Assembly: GCA_964550795.1 (NCBI GenBank)
Contig: CAZKBH010000017.1
Coordinates: 1-64,000 of the forward strand
Direction of reading: 5' to 3'
DNA from: M3007 sp964550795
GTDB lineage: Bacteria > Bacteroidota > Bacteroidia > Chitinophagales > Saprospiraceae
Length of the DNA stretch: 64,000 nt
Under the pieces are notes generated by a model, which saw only the letters and a list, made by a program, of their open reading frames with translations, was not told the DNA's origin and ran no database searches. Positions within the stretch are counted from its first letter, which is position 1, and each line of letters begins with the position of its first letter. Position numbers and translations under genes: made by a program. Shown here piece by piece: positions 33,660 to 42,774 of the stretch.

Positions 33660-36600
33660 ATGGCCAAGCTTCCCACACTCCTGATTTTTATTTCCCTTTT
33701 CAGTTTTGCCTGTGGGCAAAAAAACCTGCCCAAACGGGATCGGCTCGCGGAAAAAAGTGAGCCTTATGACTTCTTTTCGTTTCAACGGTCGTACCCCGAT
33801 ATTGAATTCGATTGGAAGGGCTGGCGCAGGCTCGTGCAACAAACCCGCGTAGCAGAATCGGCCCAAAGTCGGGGCGCCAATTGTGGATCCAATCTCACGG
33901 AATGGACGCAGCAAGGCCCCATGAATGTCGGTGGGCGTTGCAATACTTTGGCAATGAAGCCTGATAATGAGGAGGTTGTATTGGCCGGTTTTGCCGGCGG
34001 TGGGATTTTTAAAACCCTGGATGGCGCTATTAACTGGCATCCGGTATTCGATGATAATCCCGAACTTGCGATTGGCGACATCACCTTCGATCCTTCCAAC
34101 CCCAACGTCGTGTATGCCGGCACCGGCGATCCCAACATGCCTTCCATCGTGTTTAATGGCGATGGTATTTTTAAAAGCACCGATGTAGGAGAAACCTGGC
34201 AGCGCCTCGACAACAGTCCTGAAGGCATTATTTCCAAAATCGTGGTGCACCCGAGTAATTCAAATATTTTGTGGGCGGCCTCCATGGGCAATCCATACAT
34301 CCGGGACAACCATCGGGGTATCCATAAAAGCACCGATGGCGGCAATACCTGGCAACAAGTGCTTTTTGTGAGCAATCAAGCGGGTGCCAGTGATTTGGTA
34401 CAATCGCCCGCAGATCCTCAGATTTTATATGCCTCTTTCTGGGATCGCTTGCGCAACAACAAGGAGTCGGTGGTATTTGGTCCACATGCTCGGGTGTACA
34501 AAAGTGTGGACGGCGGCGATACCTGGACGCAGTTGGGCGGAGGTTTACCAACGGGTGTGATGGGCCGCACAGGGCTTGCGGTTTCGCACACCAACCCCAA
34601 TAAAGTATATGTCGTTTACATTGATTCGCTGCAAACACCCGGTGGATTGTACAAAAGTGTGGACGGCGGCATGAGTTGGACACCAATCAATATCAATCAA
34701 TTAGAAGATGCCTGCGCGGATTTTGGCTGGTTTTTTGGGAAAATTCACCTGAACCCGACCAACGATGAGGATATCTATTTCCACGCTATTCTGTTATGGC
34801 GCAAAGCTCCCGGAAGCAACAGCTGGCTCAATGCTTCGGGCGGCCATGCGGATAGTCACGATTTGGTTTTTTCACCCAGCGGGCGGAGGTACTGGTCGAA
34901 CGACGGTGGTGTGTACCGCAACAATCCGGGACAGCAACAATGGCCGAAATCCAAGAATTTGCCTGTAACTCAATTCTACCGTACAAACTTTAACCTGCAC
35001 GAACCCAACAATTACTGGGCGGGTGCGCAGGACAATGGAATCCAGAAGGGCAATGGGCAGAACCCGAATAACTGGACCCCCATTTTTTCAGCAGATGGAT
35101 TTCATTGCGCGTTCGACCCCAACGATCCCAATCATTTCTGGGTAGAAACGCAGTTTGGATCCGTGCATGAAACCACCAACGGCGGGAGTCCGTGGCAATT
35201 TGGCAGTCGTGCCCTTGGTACCAGCGACCGTACCAACTGGGACACCCCGTTTTTCATGAGCAAACATGAACCCAACCGTTTGTACGCCGCCACTTTTCGT
35301 GCTTATACGAAAGCCGGTGGCGGGGGCTGGGGCAGTATTTCCGGCGATCTCACCGATGGCAATATTTTGGGAGCCGCATTTCATACAGTATCCTGCCTCA
35401 ATGAATCTCCTGTAAGCGCGGGGAAATTGATTGCAGGCACATCCGATGGTAATGTCTGGGTGCGTACGACTGCGGGGGCATGGAGCAATGTAACTGCCGG
35501 ATTGCCAGACCGTTATGTTACTTCGGTACACTATTCGCCCACCAGCTCCAATCGCGTGTTTGTCACCCATTCCGGGTTTCGGGACAATGACAACCTTTCC
35601 CACCTTCACCGTTCCGACGATAACGGTGCCACATGGCAGGATATATCTTCAGACTTACCGACAGTGCCACTCAACGACCTATTTGTGCTGCCCGGTTTCA
35701 ACGATCAGGTATTGATTGTGGCTGCTGATTTGGGCGTGTATTTCAGCCTAAATGGCGGCGCGTCCTGGAACAGATTGGGCGGAAACATGCCCTATATTCC
35801 GGTTTTTGACTTTGAACACAATCCGGTGCGCAAGGAATTGGTGGCCGCAACCTTTGCACGCGGCATTTGGACCTTCCCCTTGGATTCTATTTTTGTACAG
35901 CAAAACCCCGTATCGGTCAGCCTCTCGGGCCATGTTCGCAATGAAGCGGGTGAAGGCGTGTTGGAAGTGGATTTGGACGGGATTTTGAGCAATTCCGACG
36001 GGGCGTTCAGCATTCCGAACGTACCCGGTTGCGCGCCTTACACCCTCGCGCCTTCGCGCAATGACAACCCGTTGAATGGGGTGACCACGTTCGATNNNNN
36101 NNNNNATTTGGTGTTGATTTCCAAACATATTCTTGGCCTGGAACCTTTTGAATCGCCCTTTAAAATGATTGCCGCGGATGCCAACCGCTCTGGCAGCATC
36201 ACCACTTTTGATATTGTACAGTTGCGGAAACTCATTTTAGGCATTGATACTGCGCTTGTGAGCAATACTTCCTGGCGCTTTGTGCCGGCAGGACATGTGT
36301 TCAACAACCCGCTCAACCCATTCCAGACGCCATTCCCGGAAACGCTGGCCGTGCAGGTACTTTCAGACCCCTTGGCCAACCTCCATTTTACAGGCATCAA
36401 AATTGGCGACGTGAATGCATCTGCAATACCCAATGTACAGGGCCTGGCCGATGAAAGAACCCGGGGAGAATGGCCTTTGCTGGTGGATTGGGAAACGGCA
36501 GGCGAATTGACCCAAAATAGTAGAAATCAAGAAATTAACGTCATGGTATCCTGTGTAGGATTAACCCCGCTGGCCACACAATTTACCCTTCAATTTGACC

Positions 36601-37106
36601 CAACGCAATTGATTTTTGACCGCGTAGAACCCCTCTTGCCCGGCATGACGATGGAGCATTTTGGTTTGAATCGGACGGCACAAGGCTTGGTCACGTTTTC
36701 GTATTCGATGGAAGGCGGTTCCATTTTGGATAAGAATCAGTTGTTGTTCAAACTTATCTTTCGCAACAAAGAAAAAACCTGGAATCAAACCCTTCATATC
36801 GTGGATTGGCCTACCCAGGCGCTGGTGTATCGGGCGGATGGCACGGCGTTGAAGCCGATGTTGCTTGCCAAAAATGAGCTGACAAACACCCTGGTCATGC
36901 CCAATCCATTTGGATCGGGTGGTACTTGGATAAAAAATCTGCAAGGCGGCACGCTCGACATTTTTGATGCGCAGGGGCGGCTTTTGTTGTCCCAAAAGGT
37001 GGAGCCAAAAGCCGAAATTCGCCTCGAATCAGGGCTTTTTTCCACTCCAGGCGTATATTTTTGGCGCAATGGGGCGCAAACTGGAAAGCTGTTGTTTGTT
37101 CCGTAA
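33660..37106 (+). CDS. secreted sortilin/BNR-type propeller with dockerin-like and cohesin-like domains and T9SS sorting
   Basis: 1148 residues including a gap. The N-terminus is a signal peptide (ends FACG; a lipobox is possible). Residues about 45-745 form a VPS10/sialidase-like beta-propeller with Asp-box repeats (KSTDVGETW, KSTDGGNTW, KSVDGGDTW, KSVDGGMSW, SNDGGVY, RSDDNGATW, SLNGGASW). Next comes a carboxypeptidase-regulatory-like domain (VSLSGHVRNEAGEGVLEVDL), then two dockerin-like calcium loops: NGVTTFD-gap-LVLISKHILG and DANRSGSITTFDIVQLRKLI. A cohesin-like beta-sandwich (about 945-1060: QFTLQFDPTQLIFDRVEPL, GLVTFSYSMEGGSIL) precedes the T9SS domain (VMPNPFGSGGTWIKN, PGVYFWRNG). The protein could self-associate or recruit partners on the surface; a glycan- or protein-degradation scaffold is inferred. 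Ten N lie at 36096-36105. Confidence 0.88.
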   Translation: MAKLPTLLIFISLFSFACGQKNLPKRDRLAEKSEPYDFFSFQRSYPDIEFDWKGWRRLVQQTRVAESAQSRGANCGSNLTEWTQQGPMNVGGRCNTLAMKPDNEEVVLAGFAGGGIFKTLDGAINWHPVFDDNPELAIGDITFDPSNPNVVYAGTGDPNMPSIVFNGDGIFKSTDVGETWQRLDNSPEGIISKIVVHPSNSNILWAASMGNPYIRDNHRGIHKSTDGGNTWQQVLFVSNQAGASDLVQSPADPQILYASFWDRLRNNKESVVFGPHARVYKSVDGGDTWTQLGGGLPTGVMGRTGLAVSHTNPNKVYVVYIDSLQTPGGLYKSVDGGMSWTPININQLEDACADFGWFFGKIHLNPTNDEDIYFHAILLWRKAPGSNSWLNASGGHADSHDLVFSPSGRRYWSNDGGVYRNNPGQQQWPKSKNLPVTQFYRTNFNLHEPNNYWAGAQDNGIQKGNGQNPNNWTPIFSADGFHCAFDPNDPNHFWVETQFGSVHETTNGGSPWQFGSRALGTSDRTNWDTPFFMSKHEPNRLYAATFRAYTKAGGGGWGSISGDLTDGNILGAAFHTVSCLNESPVSAGKLIAGTSDGNVWVRTTAGAWSNVTAGLPDRYVTSVHYSPTSSNRVFVTHSGFRDNDNLSHLHRSDDNGATWQDISSDLPTVPLNDLFVLPGFNDQVLIVAADLGVYFSLNGGASWNRLGGNMPYIPVFDFEHNPVRKELVAATFARGIWTFPLDSIFVQQNPVSVSLSGHVRNEAGEGVLEVDLDGILSNSDGAFSIPNVPGCAPYTLAPSRNDNPLNGVTTFDXXXXLVLISKHILGLEPFESPFKMIAADANRSGSITTFDIVQLRKLILGIDTALVSNTSWRFVPAGHVFNNPLNPFQTPFPETLAVQVLSDPLANLHFTGIKIGDVNASAIPNVQGLADERTRGEWPLLVDWETAGELTQNSRNQEINVMVSCVGLTPLATQFTLQFDPTQLIFDRVEPLLPGMTMEHFGLNRTAQGLVTFSYSMEGGSILDKNQLLFKLIFRNKEKTWNQTLHIVDWPTQALVYRADGTALKPMLLAKNELTNTLVMPNPFGSGGTWIKNLQGGTLDIFDAQGRLLLSQKVEPKAEIRLESGLFSTPGVYFWRNGAQTGKLLFVP
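36096..36105. other. assembly gap (10 N) inside the dockerin-like region
   Basis: Relatives read TTFDLVLISKHILG without extra residues at this place, and TTCGAT and ATTTGGTG can be joined in frame by a 2-base overlap, so this N run probably marks overlapping contig ends rather than missing sequence. Confidence 0.9.
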
Positions 37107-37420
37107 CAGCCCTTTTTATTTGTCAGTTCAAAGACGAATTTTAAGTCAATTTTCAACTTTAACACCAAAGGGGTATTATATCTGGGATGTACTTTAGAGA
37201 TTTGCAATCCATTTTAGCATACACTTTAATCGGTCAAAGCGGCCAAATCCAAAATTTGGGTTCCAGAAAATAAAACCGATTTACTGGCGTTCACCCGCTT
37301 CTATTTTTCCTGCTCAACCAAATTATTGTCATTCAATTTTCGGGGAATTCCCCTGAAAGAGGCTTTTTTTTATCAAAAATCCTCGCCTAAATCGCACACA
37401 GTTAGACGTTGAACAAAACC
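37107..37420. other. spacer upstream of mltD
   Basis: 314 bases without a gene. The only structure noticed is the perfect 12-bp palindrome GGGGAATTCCCC at 37342-37353, 67 bases before the mltD ATG, which might be an operator; no clear TAnnTTTG element was found. Confidence 0.4.
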
Positions 37421-38914
37421 ATGCAGTTGAAAAAATCCGTTTGCTACTTGATAGCACTCCTCCTTGTCTCCCTCGCCACCACCCCCATTTCAGCCCAAGT
37501 TGAAGCCGCACAAGAACCTTCCGATCTGGAAGAACCTGTGGAACCATCCGAAGACCTCGTAGTCAAAGGCGCAAAAACCGTCACCGATGCAGAGCTTCTC
37601 GAGCGTTTTGCTACCCTGAACAGTTGCCTCGAATTGAGGATTACGCCTGTAGTGAAAAGTTATATTAAAACATATGTGCAGGTGCAAACCGAAAAATCGC
37701 GCAATATGTTGGGCAAACAACTCACGTATTTCCCGCTTTACGAAGCGAAAATGAAAGAATACGGGGTTCCTGAAGATTTAAAGTTCCTTTCCGTGGTTGA
37801 ATCGGCCCTTAATCCAAAGGCTGTTTCGCGCGTGGGCGCTACCGGACTTTGGCAGTTCATGCCAAGTACTGGAAGTGAGTACGGCCTCCGCACCAATTCT
37901 GCCGTGGAAGACCGCAGCAATCCGGTTAAAAGCACCGATGCCGCCGCCCGCCACCTCCGCGATCTTTACAAACAATTTGATGATTGGGCGCTTGCACTCG
38001 CAGCCTACAACAGCGGCGCAGGCCGGGTAAATGGCGCGATCCGACGCGCGGGAAGTCGCAATTTCTGGAAGATCATGCCTTATTTGCCCCAGGAAACCCG
38101 CAACTATGTGCCTGCATTTATTGCTGCTACCTATGTCTGCAATTATTTCCAACTCCATGGTTTAATGCCTAATATACCGGATTTGGATCAGCAATTGACG
38201 GATTATGTGAACGTGTATGAAGGAATTTCATTCCGGGATATTTCTGACGCCACGGGGATTCCATACCAGATGGTCAAAGAACTCAACCCTGGTTTCAAAC
38301 GCGATTACGTACCCGCATCCAATGATGGACACTTTGTCATCGTGCCAGAACGCGTGATGCCCGCATTCATTCGCTACCTCAATTCTGTGAGCAGTGCGCG
38401 CAAATACAAACTGGAAAGCATCGAAAAATATACCAGCGCAGATAACGGCGATGGTCGCTACTGGATCAGCAAAGCAAAACCGCAGGAAGTAGAACATATC
38501 GACAAATTCGCGGCACGTCTGGGTATCTCGGGGGTTCAACTGAAATCCTGGAATGATCTGGAAACCAACTTTGTACAACCCGGCCAGATGCTGAAGCTCT
38601 ACCGCCCGGTGTATGTACAAAAACACTCCGGCCTCCGCATTGAAGCGCCCACATCTGGTTCAAAACCCGCAGTAGCTCCACAAAAAAGCAACAGCCCGAC
38701 CGGTAGTACAAAACCCGGCAGTGGCAAACAAACCGCCGCAGTGCAGGAAGAACAGGCGCCCCGTATCAAACAATACCAGTACCACACGGTGCGCCGCAAT
38801 GAGTCGCTCGAAGATATCGCCCGGCAGTACTCTACCTCGGTGGAAAGTTTGCGCAAAATGAATGCGTTGGACTCGGTAAAATTTGGCACACGGCTGAAAA
38901 TCAGGGAATTCTAA
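37421..38914 (+). CDS. mltD: membrane-bound lytic murein transglycosylase D with LysM
   Basis: Cleaves the MurNAc-GlcNAc bond in peptidoglycan to 1,6-anhydro ends. ATG 37421 is chosen over an in-frame TTG four codons earlier because it starts a normal signal peptide (MQLKKSVCYLIALLLVSLAT, ending ISAQ). 497 residues: family-1 SLT domain at about 105-250 with catalytic Glu127 in LSVVESALNP (counted from this start), GATGLWQFMPSTG and the AYNSGAGRV motif; a region of LysM-like character around 280-395 (ISFRDISDATGIPYQMVKEL); a Lys/Ser/Gly-rich linker; and a clear C-terminal LysM (YHTVRRNESLEDIARQYSTS, VESLRKMN). It acts in the periplasm. A very strong terminator follows. Confidence 0.95.
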   Translation: MQLKKSVCYLIALLLVSLATTPISAQVEAAQEPSDLEEPVEPSEDLVVKGAKTVTDAELLERFATLNSCLELRITPVVKSYIKTYVQVQTEKSRNMLGKQLTYFPLYEAKMKEYGVPEDLKFLSVVESALNPKAVSRVGATGLWQFMPSTGSEYGLRTNSAVEDRSNPVKSTDAAARHLRDLYKQFDDWALALAAYNSGAGRVNGAIRRAGSRNFWKIMPYLPQETRNYVPAFIAATYVCNYFQLHGLMPNIPDLDQQLTDYVNVYEGISFRDISDATGIPYQMVKELNPGFKRDYVPASNDGHFVIVPERVMPAFIRYLNSVSSARKYKLESIEKYTSADNGDGRYWISKAKPQEVEHIDKFAARLGISGVQLKSWNDLETNFVQPGQMLKLYRPVYVQKHSGLRIEAPTSGSKPAVAPQKSNSPTGSTKPGSGKQTAAVQEEQAPRIKQYQYHTVRRNESLEDIARQYSTSVESLRKMNALDSVKFGTRLKIREF

Positions 38915-38938
38915 ACCATACCTTTTTTTTAAATTTGC

Positions 38939-38974
38939 AAGCCCCCCGAAGTTTCTACAAACTTCGGGGGGCTT
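38939..38974 (+). terminator. rho-independent terminator, 16 bp GC-rich stem
   Basis: AAGCCCCCCGAAGTTT pairs with AAACTTCGGGGGGCTT across CTAC and is followed by a T-run, 25 bases after mltD. Confidence 0.96.
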
Positions 38975-39057
38975 TTTAAATTAAAAAAACGGATTTTTGC
39001 GCAGCACCTGCAAACAGTGCCATACCATTTTCCAATCAACATTTTAACCATACCGCC

Positions 39058-39831
39058 ATGCTTACCCGTGCACTTATCATCGAAGACGAACCAGAAGGGC
39101 TTGAAAATCTCAAAAATCTGCTCAGAATGTGCTGCCCAGAGGTAGATGTTGTCGCTGAAGGTGGTTCAAACGCTGATCTCCTGCGTTTGGCCGACGACCG
39201 CAACAACCGCTTCGAGGTCGCATTTCTCGACATAAGTCTTCCCGATGGCTTGGTATTTCAGGCCCTGCAACAACTCGAAGACGTTCCTTTCGATATTATT
39301 TTTGTCACGGCCTTTGATAAATATGCCATTCGCGCATTTGAGTTCGCAGCCATTGACTACGTCACAAAACCGATTGAACGCGAGGAACTTATCCGTGCCG
39401 TGAGCCGTATCAAACCCCGCAACACAGAAACCAAGGCGCGACTGGAAGTGCTGCAACAAACCTACAACCCCAACGCCCCCAATGCTTTCAATAAGATTGG
39501 CATTTCTGCCATGGATGGGGTACATTTTGTGCGCCTCACAGATATCACACGCCTCGAAGCCGAGAATAATTACACGCATTTTTTGCTCAATGGCGGAAGC
39601 AAAATCACGGCCAGTCGCACGATAAAAGCCTATGAAGATGCCCTCACGGGGTTCAATTTTGTGCGGGTCCATAAAAAGCATATCGTGAACATGAATTTTA
39701 TGAAAACTTATATCAAAGGTGAGGGCGGCTATCTCATCATGGAAAACGGCGACAGTATTGAAGTCTCGCGGCGGCAAAAAGTAAACCTCATGGATGCCTT
39801 GAAGCGGACGCATGGGGAAACCTGGAAGTAA
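39058..39831 (+). CDS. LytTR-family response regulator
   Basis: 257 residues: receiver domain (4-120) with acidic pocket E9-D10, phospho-acceptor D58 in FLDISLPDG, T84 (FVTAFDKYA) and K104 in DYVTKPIE; a linker; and a LytTR DNA-binding domain (about 150-253: ISAMDGVHFVRLTDITRLEA, ENNYTHFLLNG, FNFVRVHKKHIVNMNFM, ENGDSIEVSRRQKVNLMDAL). Normally paired with a 7TM or other sensor histidine kinase of the LytS type, but no kinase is adjacent. The target genes cannot be named. Terminator before it and ftsY 34 bases after it suggest cotranscription with ftsY. Confidence 0.95.
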   Translation: MLTRALIIEDEPEGLENLKNLLRMCCPEVDVVAEGGSNADLLRLADDRNNRFEVAFLDISLPDGLVFQALQQLEDVPFDIIFVTAFDKYAIRAFEFAAIDYVTKPIEREELIRAVSRIKPRNTETKARLEVLQQTYNPNAPNAFNKIGISAMDGVHFVRLTDITRLEAENNYTHFLLNGGSKITASRTIKAYEDALTGFNFVRVHKKHIVNMNFMKTYIKGEGGYLIMENGDSIEVSRRQKVNLMDALKRTHGETWK

Positions 39832-39865
39832 ATTTCAACTATTCAAACCATACAACCCCTAAACA

Positions 39866-40834
39866 ATGGGCTTTTTTGACAAATTTTTTAACAAAGAGAA
39901 GAAGGAAGACCTCGACAAGGGGCTTGAAAAAACCAAAGAAGGGCTGTTCGGAAAATTAGGCAGGGCCATTTCTGGTAAAAGCACCGTGGATGTGGAGGTG
40001 CTCGACGAAGTAGAAAACATCCTGATTTCCAGTGATGTTGGCTTGGATACCGCCGTTAAAATCATTGACCGAATCGAAGCCCGGGTGCGCCGCGACAAGT
40101 ATGTGAACACGGCGGAGTTGAACGATATCCTGCGCGATGAAATCGTGAGTATGTTGGCCGAAAACAACACCGAAGATGCCGAAGATTTCGAGATTCCTAG
40201 CGACAAGAAACCGTATGTGCTGCTTGTCATCGGCGTAAACGGGGTGGGCAAAACAACCACCATCGGGAAACTCGCCTGGCAACTCAAACAACGCGGCCAT
40301 AAAGTGGTGCTCGGTGCTGCGGATACCTTCCGTGCGGCTGCCGTGGATCAGTTGAAAATCTGGGCCGACCGGGTAGGCTGCGATTTTTATTCCAAAGGCA
40401 TGAATGCCGATCCTGCAGCGGTCGCCTACGAAACCACCAAATATGCCCTTGATAATCAATGCGATGTGGCGATTATTGATACCGCTGGTCGCTTGCACAA
40501 CAAGAGCCATCTGATGTTGGAACTGGGGAAAATCCACCGTAGTATTGAAAAAAATCTGCCCGGTGCGCCCCACGATGTGTTGTTGGTGCTCGACGCCAGT
40601 ACGGGTCAAAATGCCCAGGAACAAGCCAAACAATTCACCGAAGTGGCCCCGATTACCTGTCTGGCGCTCACCAAACTCGACGGAACCGCAAAGGGCGGTG
40701 TGGCCATCAGCATCAGCGACCAGTTCAAAATCCCCATCCGTTATATCGGTGTGGGGGAAAGCATTGATAAATTGCAGATTTTCAATAAAAGTGCGTTCGT
40801 GGAATCAATTTTTGGAGGTAAGCAGCTGGGTTGA
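39866..40834 (+). CDS. ftsY: signal recognition particle receptor FtsY
   Basis: GTPase that receives SRP-ribosome complexes at the membrane and hands nascent proteins to SecYEG. 322 residues with a short acidic/basic N-terminal A-domain (FFDKFFNKEKKEDLDKGLEK), the four-helix N domain, and the G domain: P-loop GVNGVGKTTTIGKLA, AADTFRAAAVDQL, DTAGRLH, TKLDGTAKGG and the C-terminal GVGESIDKLQIF. Length is typical of the short Bacteroidota form. It sits between the LytTR regulator and glgA, all plus strand. Confidence 0.97.
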   Translation: MGFFDKFFNKEKKEDLDKGLEKTKEGLFGKLGRAISGKSTVDVEVLDEVENILISSDVGLDTAVKIIDRIEARVRRDKYVNTAELNDILRDEIVSMLAENNTEDAEDFEIPSDKKPYVLLVIGVNGVGKTTTIGKLAWQLKQRGHKVVLGAADTFRAAAVDQLKIWADRVGCDFYSKGMNADPAAVAYETTKYALDNQCDVAIIDTAGRLHNKSHLMLELGKIHRSIEKNLPGAPHDVLLVLDASTGQNAQEQAKQFTEVAPITCLALTKLDGTAKGGVAISISDQFKIPIRYIGVGESIDKLQIFNKSAFVESIFGGKQLG

Positions 40835-40869
40835 GTTTAGGGTTATACATTTCCAAACCCAAGCTTTTT

Positions 40870-40908
40870 ACCTACCCCTAAACCCTCCACAATCTCAACT
40901 TCCCTCCC
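40870..40908 (+). repeat. CTAAAC/CTCAAC-type leader before glgA
   Basis: CCCCTAAACCCTCCACAATC, then TCAACTTCCCTCCC and ATG. Same composition as the leaders before nadA, iscU and the genes at 55934 and 60770. Confidence 0.5.
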
Positions 40909-42603
40909 ATGATTCAAGTCCTACACATCTCCGCAGAATGTTATCCAGCTGCCAAAACGGGCGGTTTGGGCGACGTAGTTGGTTCTTTGCCCAAATATAT
41001 GACCCAGGCGGGCGTGCTTTCAGCGGCCGTTATCCCGAAATATTCGCTAAAATGGATTCATGGTCGTGAATGGGTGAGCGTGTACCACGGGGCCATCCGC
41101 TCGGATTGGCGAACGATTCATTTTTCGGTACAGCAGGAAAAAAGCAATGCACTCGGATTTCCTCTTTTTGTGGTGGATATTCCGGGCTTATATGATCGCC
41201 CGGGCATTTACAACGACCCGGACGGGAACGGGTACGGAGATGAAGTAGAACGCTATTTAGTGTTTCAACAGGCTGTTTTACAATGGGTTATATCTTTCCC
41301 GGAAGCGGAACGTCCGCGAGTGTTACATTGCCACGACCACCACACGGGATTGATTCCCTTCATGGCTAAACACTCCCCTGATTTCAGGCAATTGGCTAAC
41401 ACGCCCACCGTATTTACCATCCATAACGGTCAGTATCAAGGTGCATTCAGCTGGAAAAACCACCATTTGTTGCCCTATTACGATGCCTGGGCGCGGGGCT
41501 ATCTCGATTGGAACGGCGCGGTGAATCCCATGGCTTCGGCGATCAAATGCGCCTGGGCGATTACCACTGTTTCCGAGAGCTATCTTTTTGAATTGCATGA
41601 AAGCAGTCTGGGATTGGAGCCGCTTTTCCGTCAGGAATGGCACAAACAATGGGGCATCATCAACGGCATTGACGCCCAGGTCTGGGATCCGGCCACCGAT
41701 ACCGCCATTCAGCACCGATTGGATGCAGGGACCCGGGGAACGGCGCAGGAAATGAGTGCTATTCAGGCGTTTAAACAAAAAAACAAAAAGGTCTTGTGTG
41801 AGTGGTTTGGTTTGCCGGAGCATCAGCCTATGGTGAGTTTCATCGGGCGGATGGTGAGCGAAAAAGGGTCGGATTTGTTGCCCGACGCTTACAAGACCTA
41901 CCTCCATGCAGGCGGTTCGGGCACATTTTTGGTGCTTGGAACGGGCGAAAGCTGGACTCAAAATGAGTTCCGTTCCATGTCGCATCAATACATGGGGCGG
42001 GTGAACGCGGTGATTGATTACAACGAAGCCCTCGCGCACCAGATTTATGCGGGTTCTGATTTCCTCATCATGCCATCGCGGGTAGAACCTTGCGGCTTGA
42101 ACCAAATGTACGCCATGCGCTACGGGACTATCCCGATTGTGCGCAGTATTGGAGGTTTAAAAGACACCGTTCCAGACATTGCCGAGCCAAACAATACGGG
42201 TCGCGGCATCCGGTTCGACGAGCCTACTTTGAGCGATATTGGCCATGCAATCCACCGGGGCGCGGCCATGTGGCACAACGAACCGGGCATCGTGGCCGCT
42301 TTGCGCCAACGCATTATGTCCATTGATTTTTCCTGGGAAAATACGGTGGATCGTTATTTTAAGGTGTATTGGCGGATTGGAGGCCGGGTGGAGCGCGTAG
42401 TTGCGCCGGAACCGGTGGTTGTGGAGAACAGGGAAGCTCCGGTGGTTGTGGCGCCTAAAACCAAGGCAAAAGTGGCTGAAAAAACCGTAGCAAAGCCGGC
42501 AAAAACGGAAGCTCCCGTAGTGGTGACGCCTAAAACCAAGGCAAAAGTGGCTGAAAAAGCCATAGAAAAACCGGCAAAAAAGGCTGGACGGGCGAAGAAA
42601 TAG
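40909..42603 (+). CDS. glgA: glycogen synthase (GT5) with Lys/Ala-rich repeat tail
   Basis: Transfers glucose from ADP-glucose to growing alpha-1,4-glucan. 564 residues. The GT5 N-terminal loop is KTGGLGDVVGSLPKYM (K17-T-G-G-L); further family text includes HCHDHHTGLIPF, FTIHNGQYQG, the C-domain IGRMVSEKGSDLL and the nucleotide-sugar site MPSRVEPCGLNQMYAMRYGT, IPIVRSIGGLKDTV. The catalytic part ends near residue 490. The last ~70 residues are an unusual low-complexity basic tail in which PKTKAKVAEK occurs twice within longer duplicated units. It precedes glgC and a phosphohexomutase gene exists elsewhere in the window, so the glycogen route from glucose-6-phosphate is nearly complete; branching and debranching enzymes are not seen. 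Confidence 0.93.
   Translation: MIQVLHISAECYPAAKTGGLGDVVGSLPKYMTQAGVLSAAVIPKYSLKWIHGREWVSVYHGAIRSDWRTIHFSVQQEKSNALGFPLFVVDIPGLYDRPGIYNDPDGNGYGDEVERYLVFQQAVLQWVISFPEAERPRVLHCHDHHTGLIPFMAKHSPDFRQLANTPTVFTIHNGQYQGAFSWKNHHLLPYYDAWARGYLDWNGAVNPMASAIKCAWAITTVSESYLFELHESSLGLEPLFRQEWHKQWGIINGIDAQVWDPATDTAIQHRLDAGTRGTAQEMSAIQAFKQKNKKVLCEWFGLPEHQPMVSFIGRMVSEKGSDLLPDAYKTYLHAGGSGTFLVLGTGESWTQNEFRSMSHQYMGRVNAVIDYNEALAHQIYAGSDFLIMPSRVEPCGLNQMYAMRYGTIPIVRSIGGLKDTVPDIAEPNNTGRGIRFDEPTLSDIGHAIHRGAAMWHNEPGIVAALRQRIMSIDFSWENTVDRYFKVYWRIGGRVERVVAPEPVVVENREAPVVVAPKTKAKVAEKTVAKPAKTEAPVVVTPKTKAKVAEKAIEKPAKKAGRAKK
42442..42564 (+). repeat. internal duplication in the glgA 3' end
   Basis: A unit of about 75 bases is repeated in tandem; CCTAAAACCAAGGCAAAAGT GGCTGAAAAA occurs exactly at 42454-42483 and 42529-42558. 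It encodes the repeated PKTKAKVAEK segments. Confidence 0.9.
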
Positions 42604-42709
42604 GGCTTCTGGAGCGTGTTTAAGAAAGTTCGGCACACTTCAATTACATGGTTGATCTCCCTGTGTTGGCAACAACATGTAGATTTATATTGAAGAAAAG
42701 AAAAAATAA

Positions 42710-42740
42710 TTTGGCAAACACGCACAGTGCTGTACGTTTG
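42710..42740 (+). promoter_or_regulatory. glgC promoter: TTTG-N19-TACGTTTG
   Basis: Best Bacteroidota-type promoter in the window: -33 TTTG at 42710-42713, 19-base spacer, -7 TACGTTTG at 42733-42740, 34 bases before the glgC ATG. It indicates that glgC can be transcribed separately from glgA. Confidence 0.75.
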
Positions 42741-42774
42741 CTCTGCAAGACGTAATAAAAACAACACACCTGCC

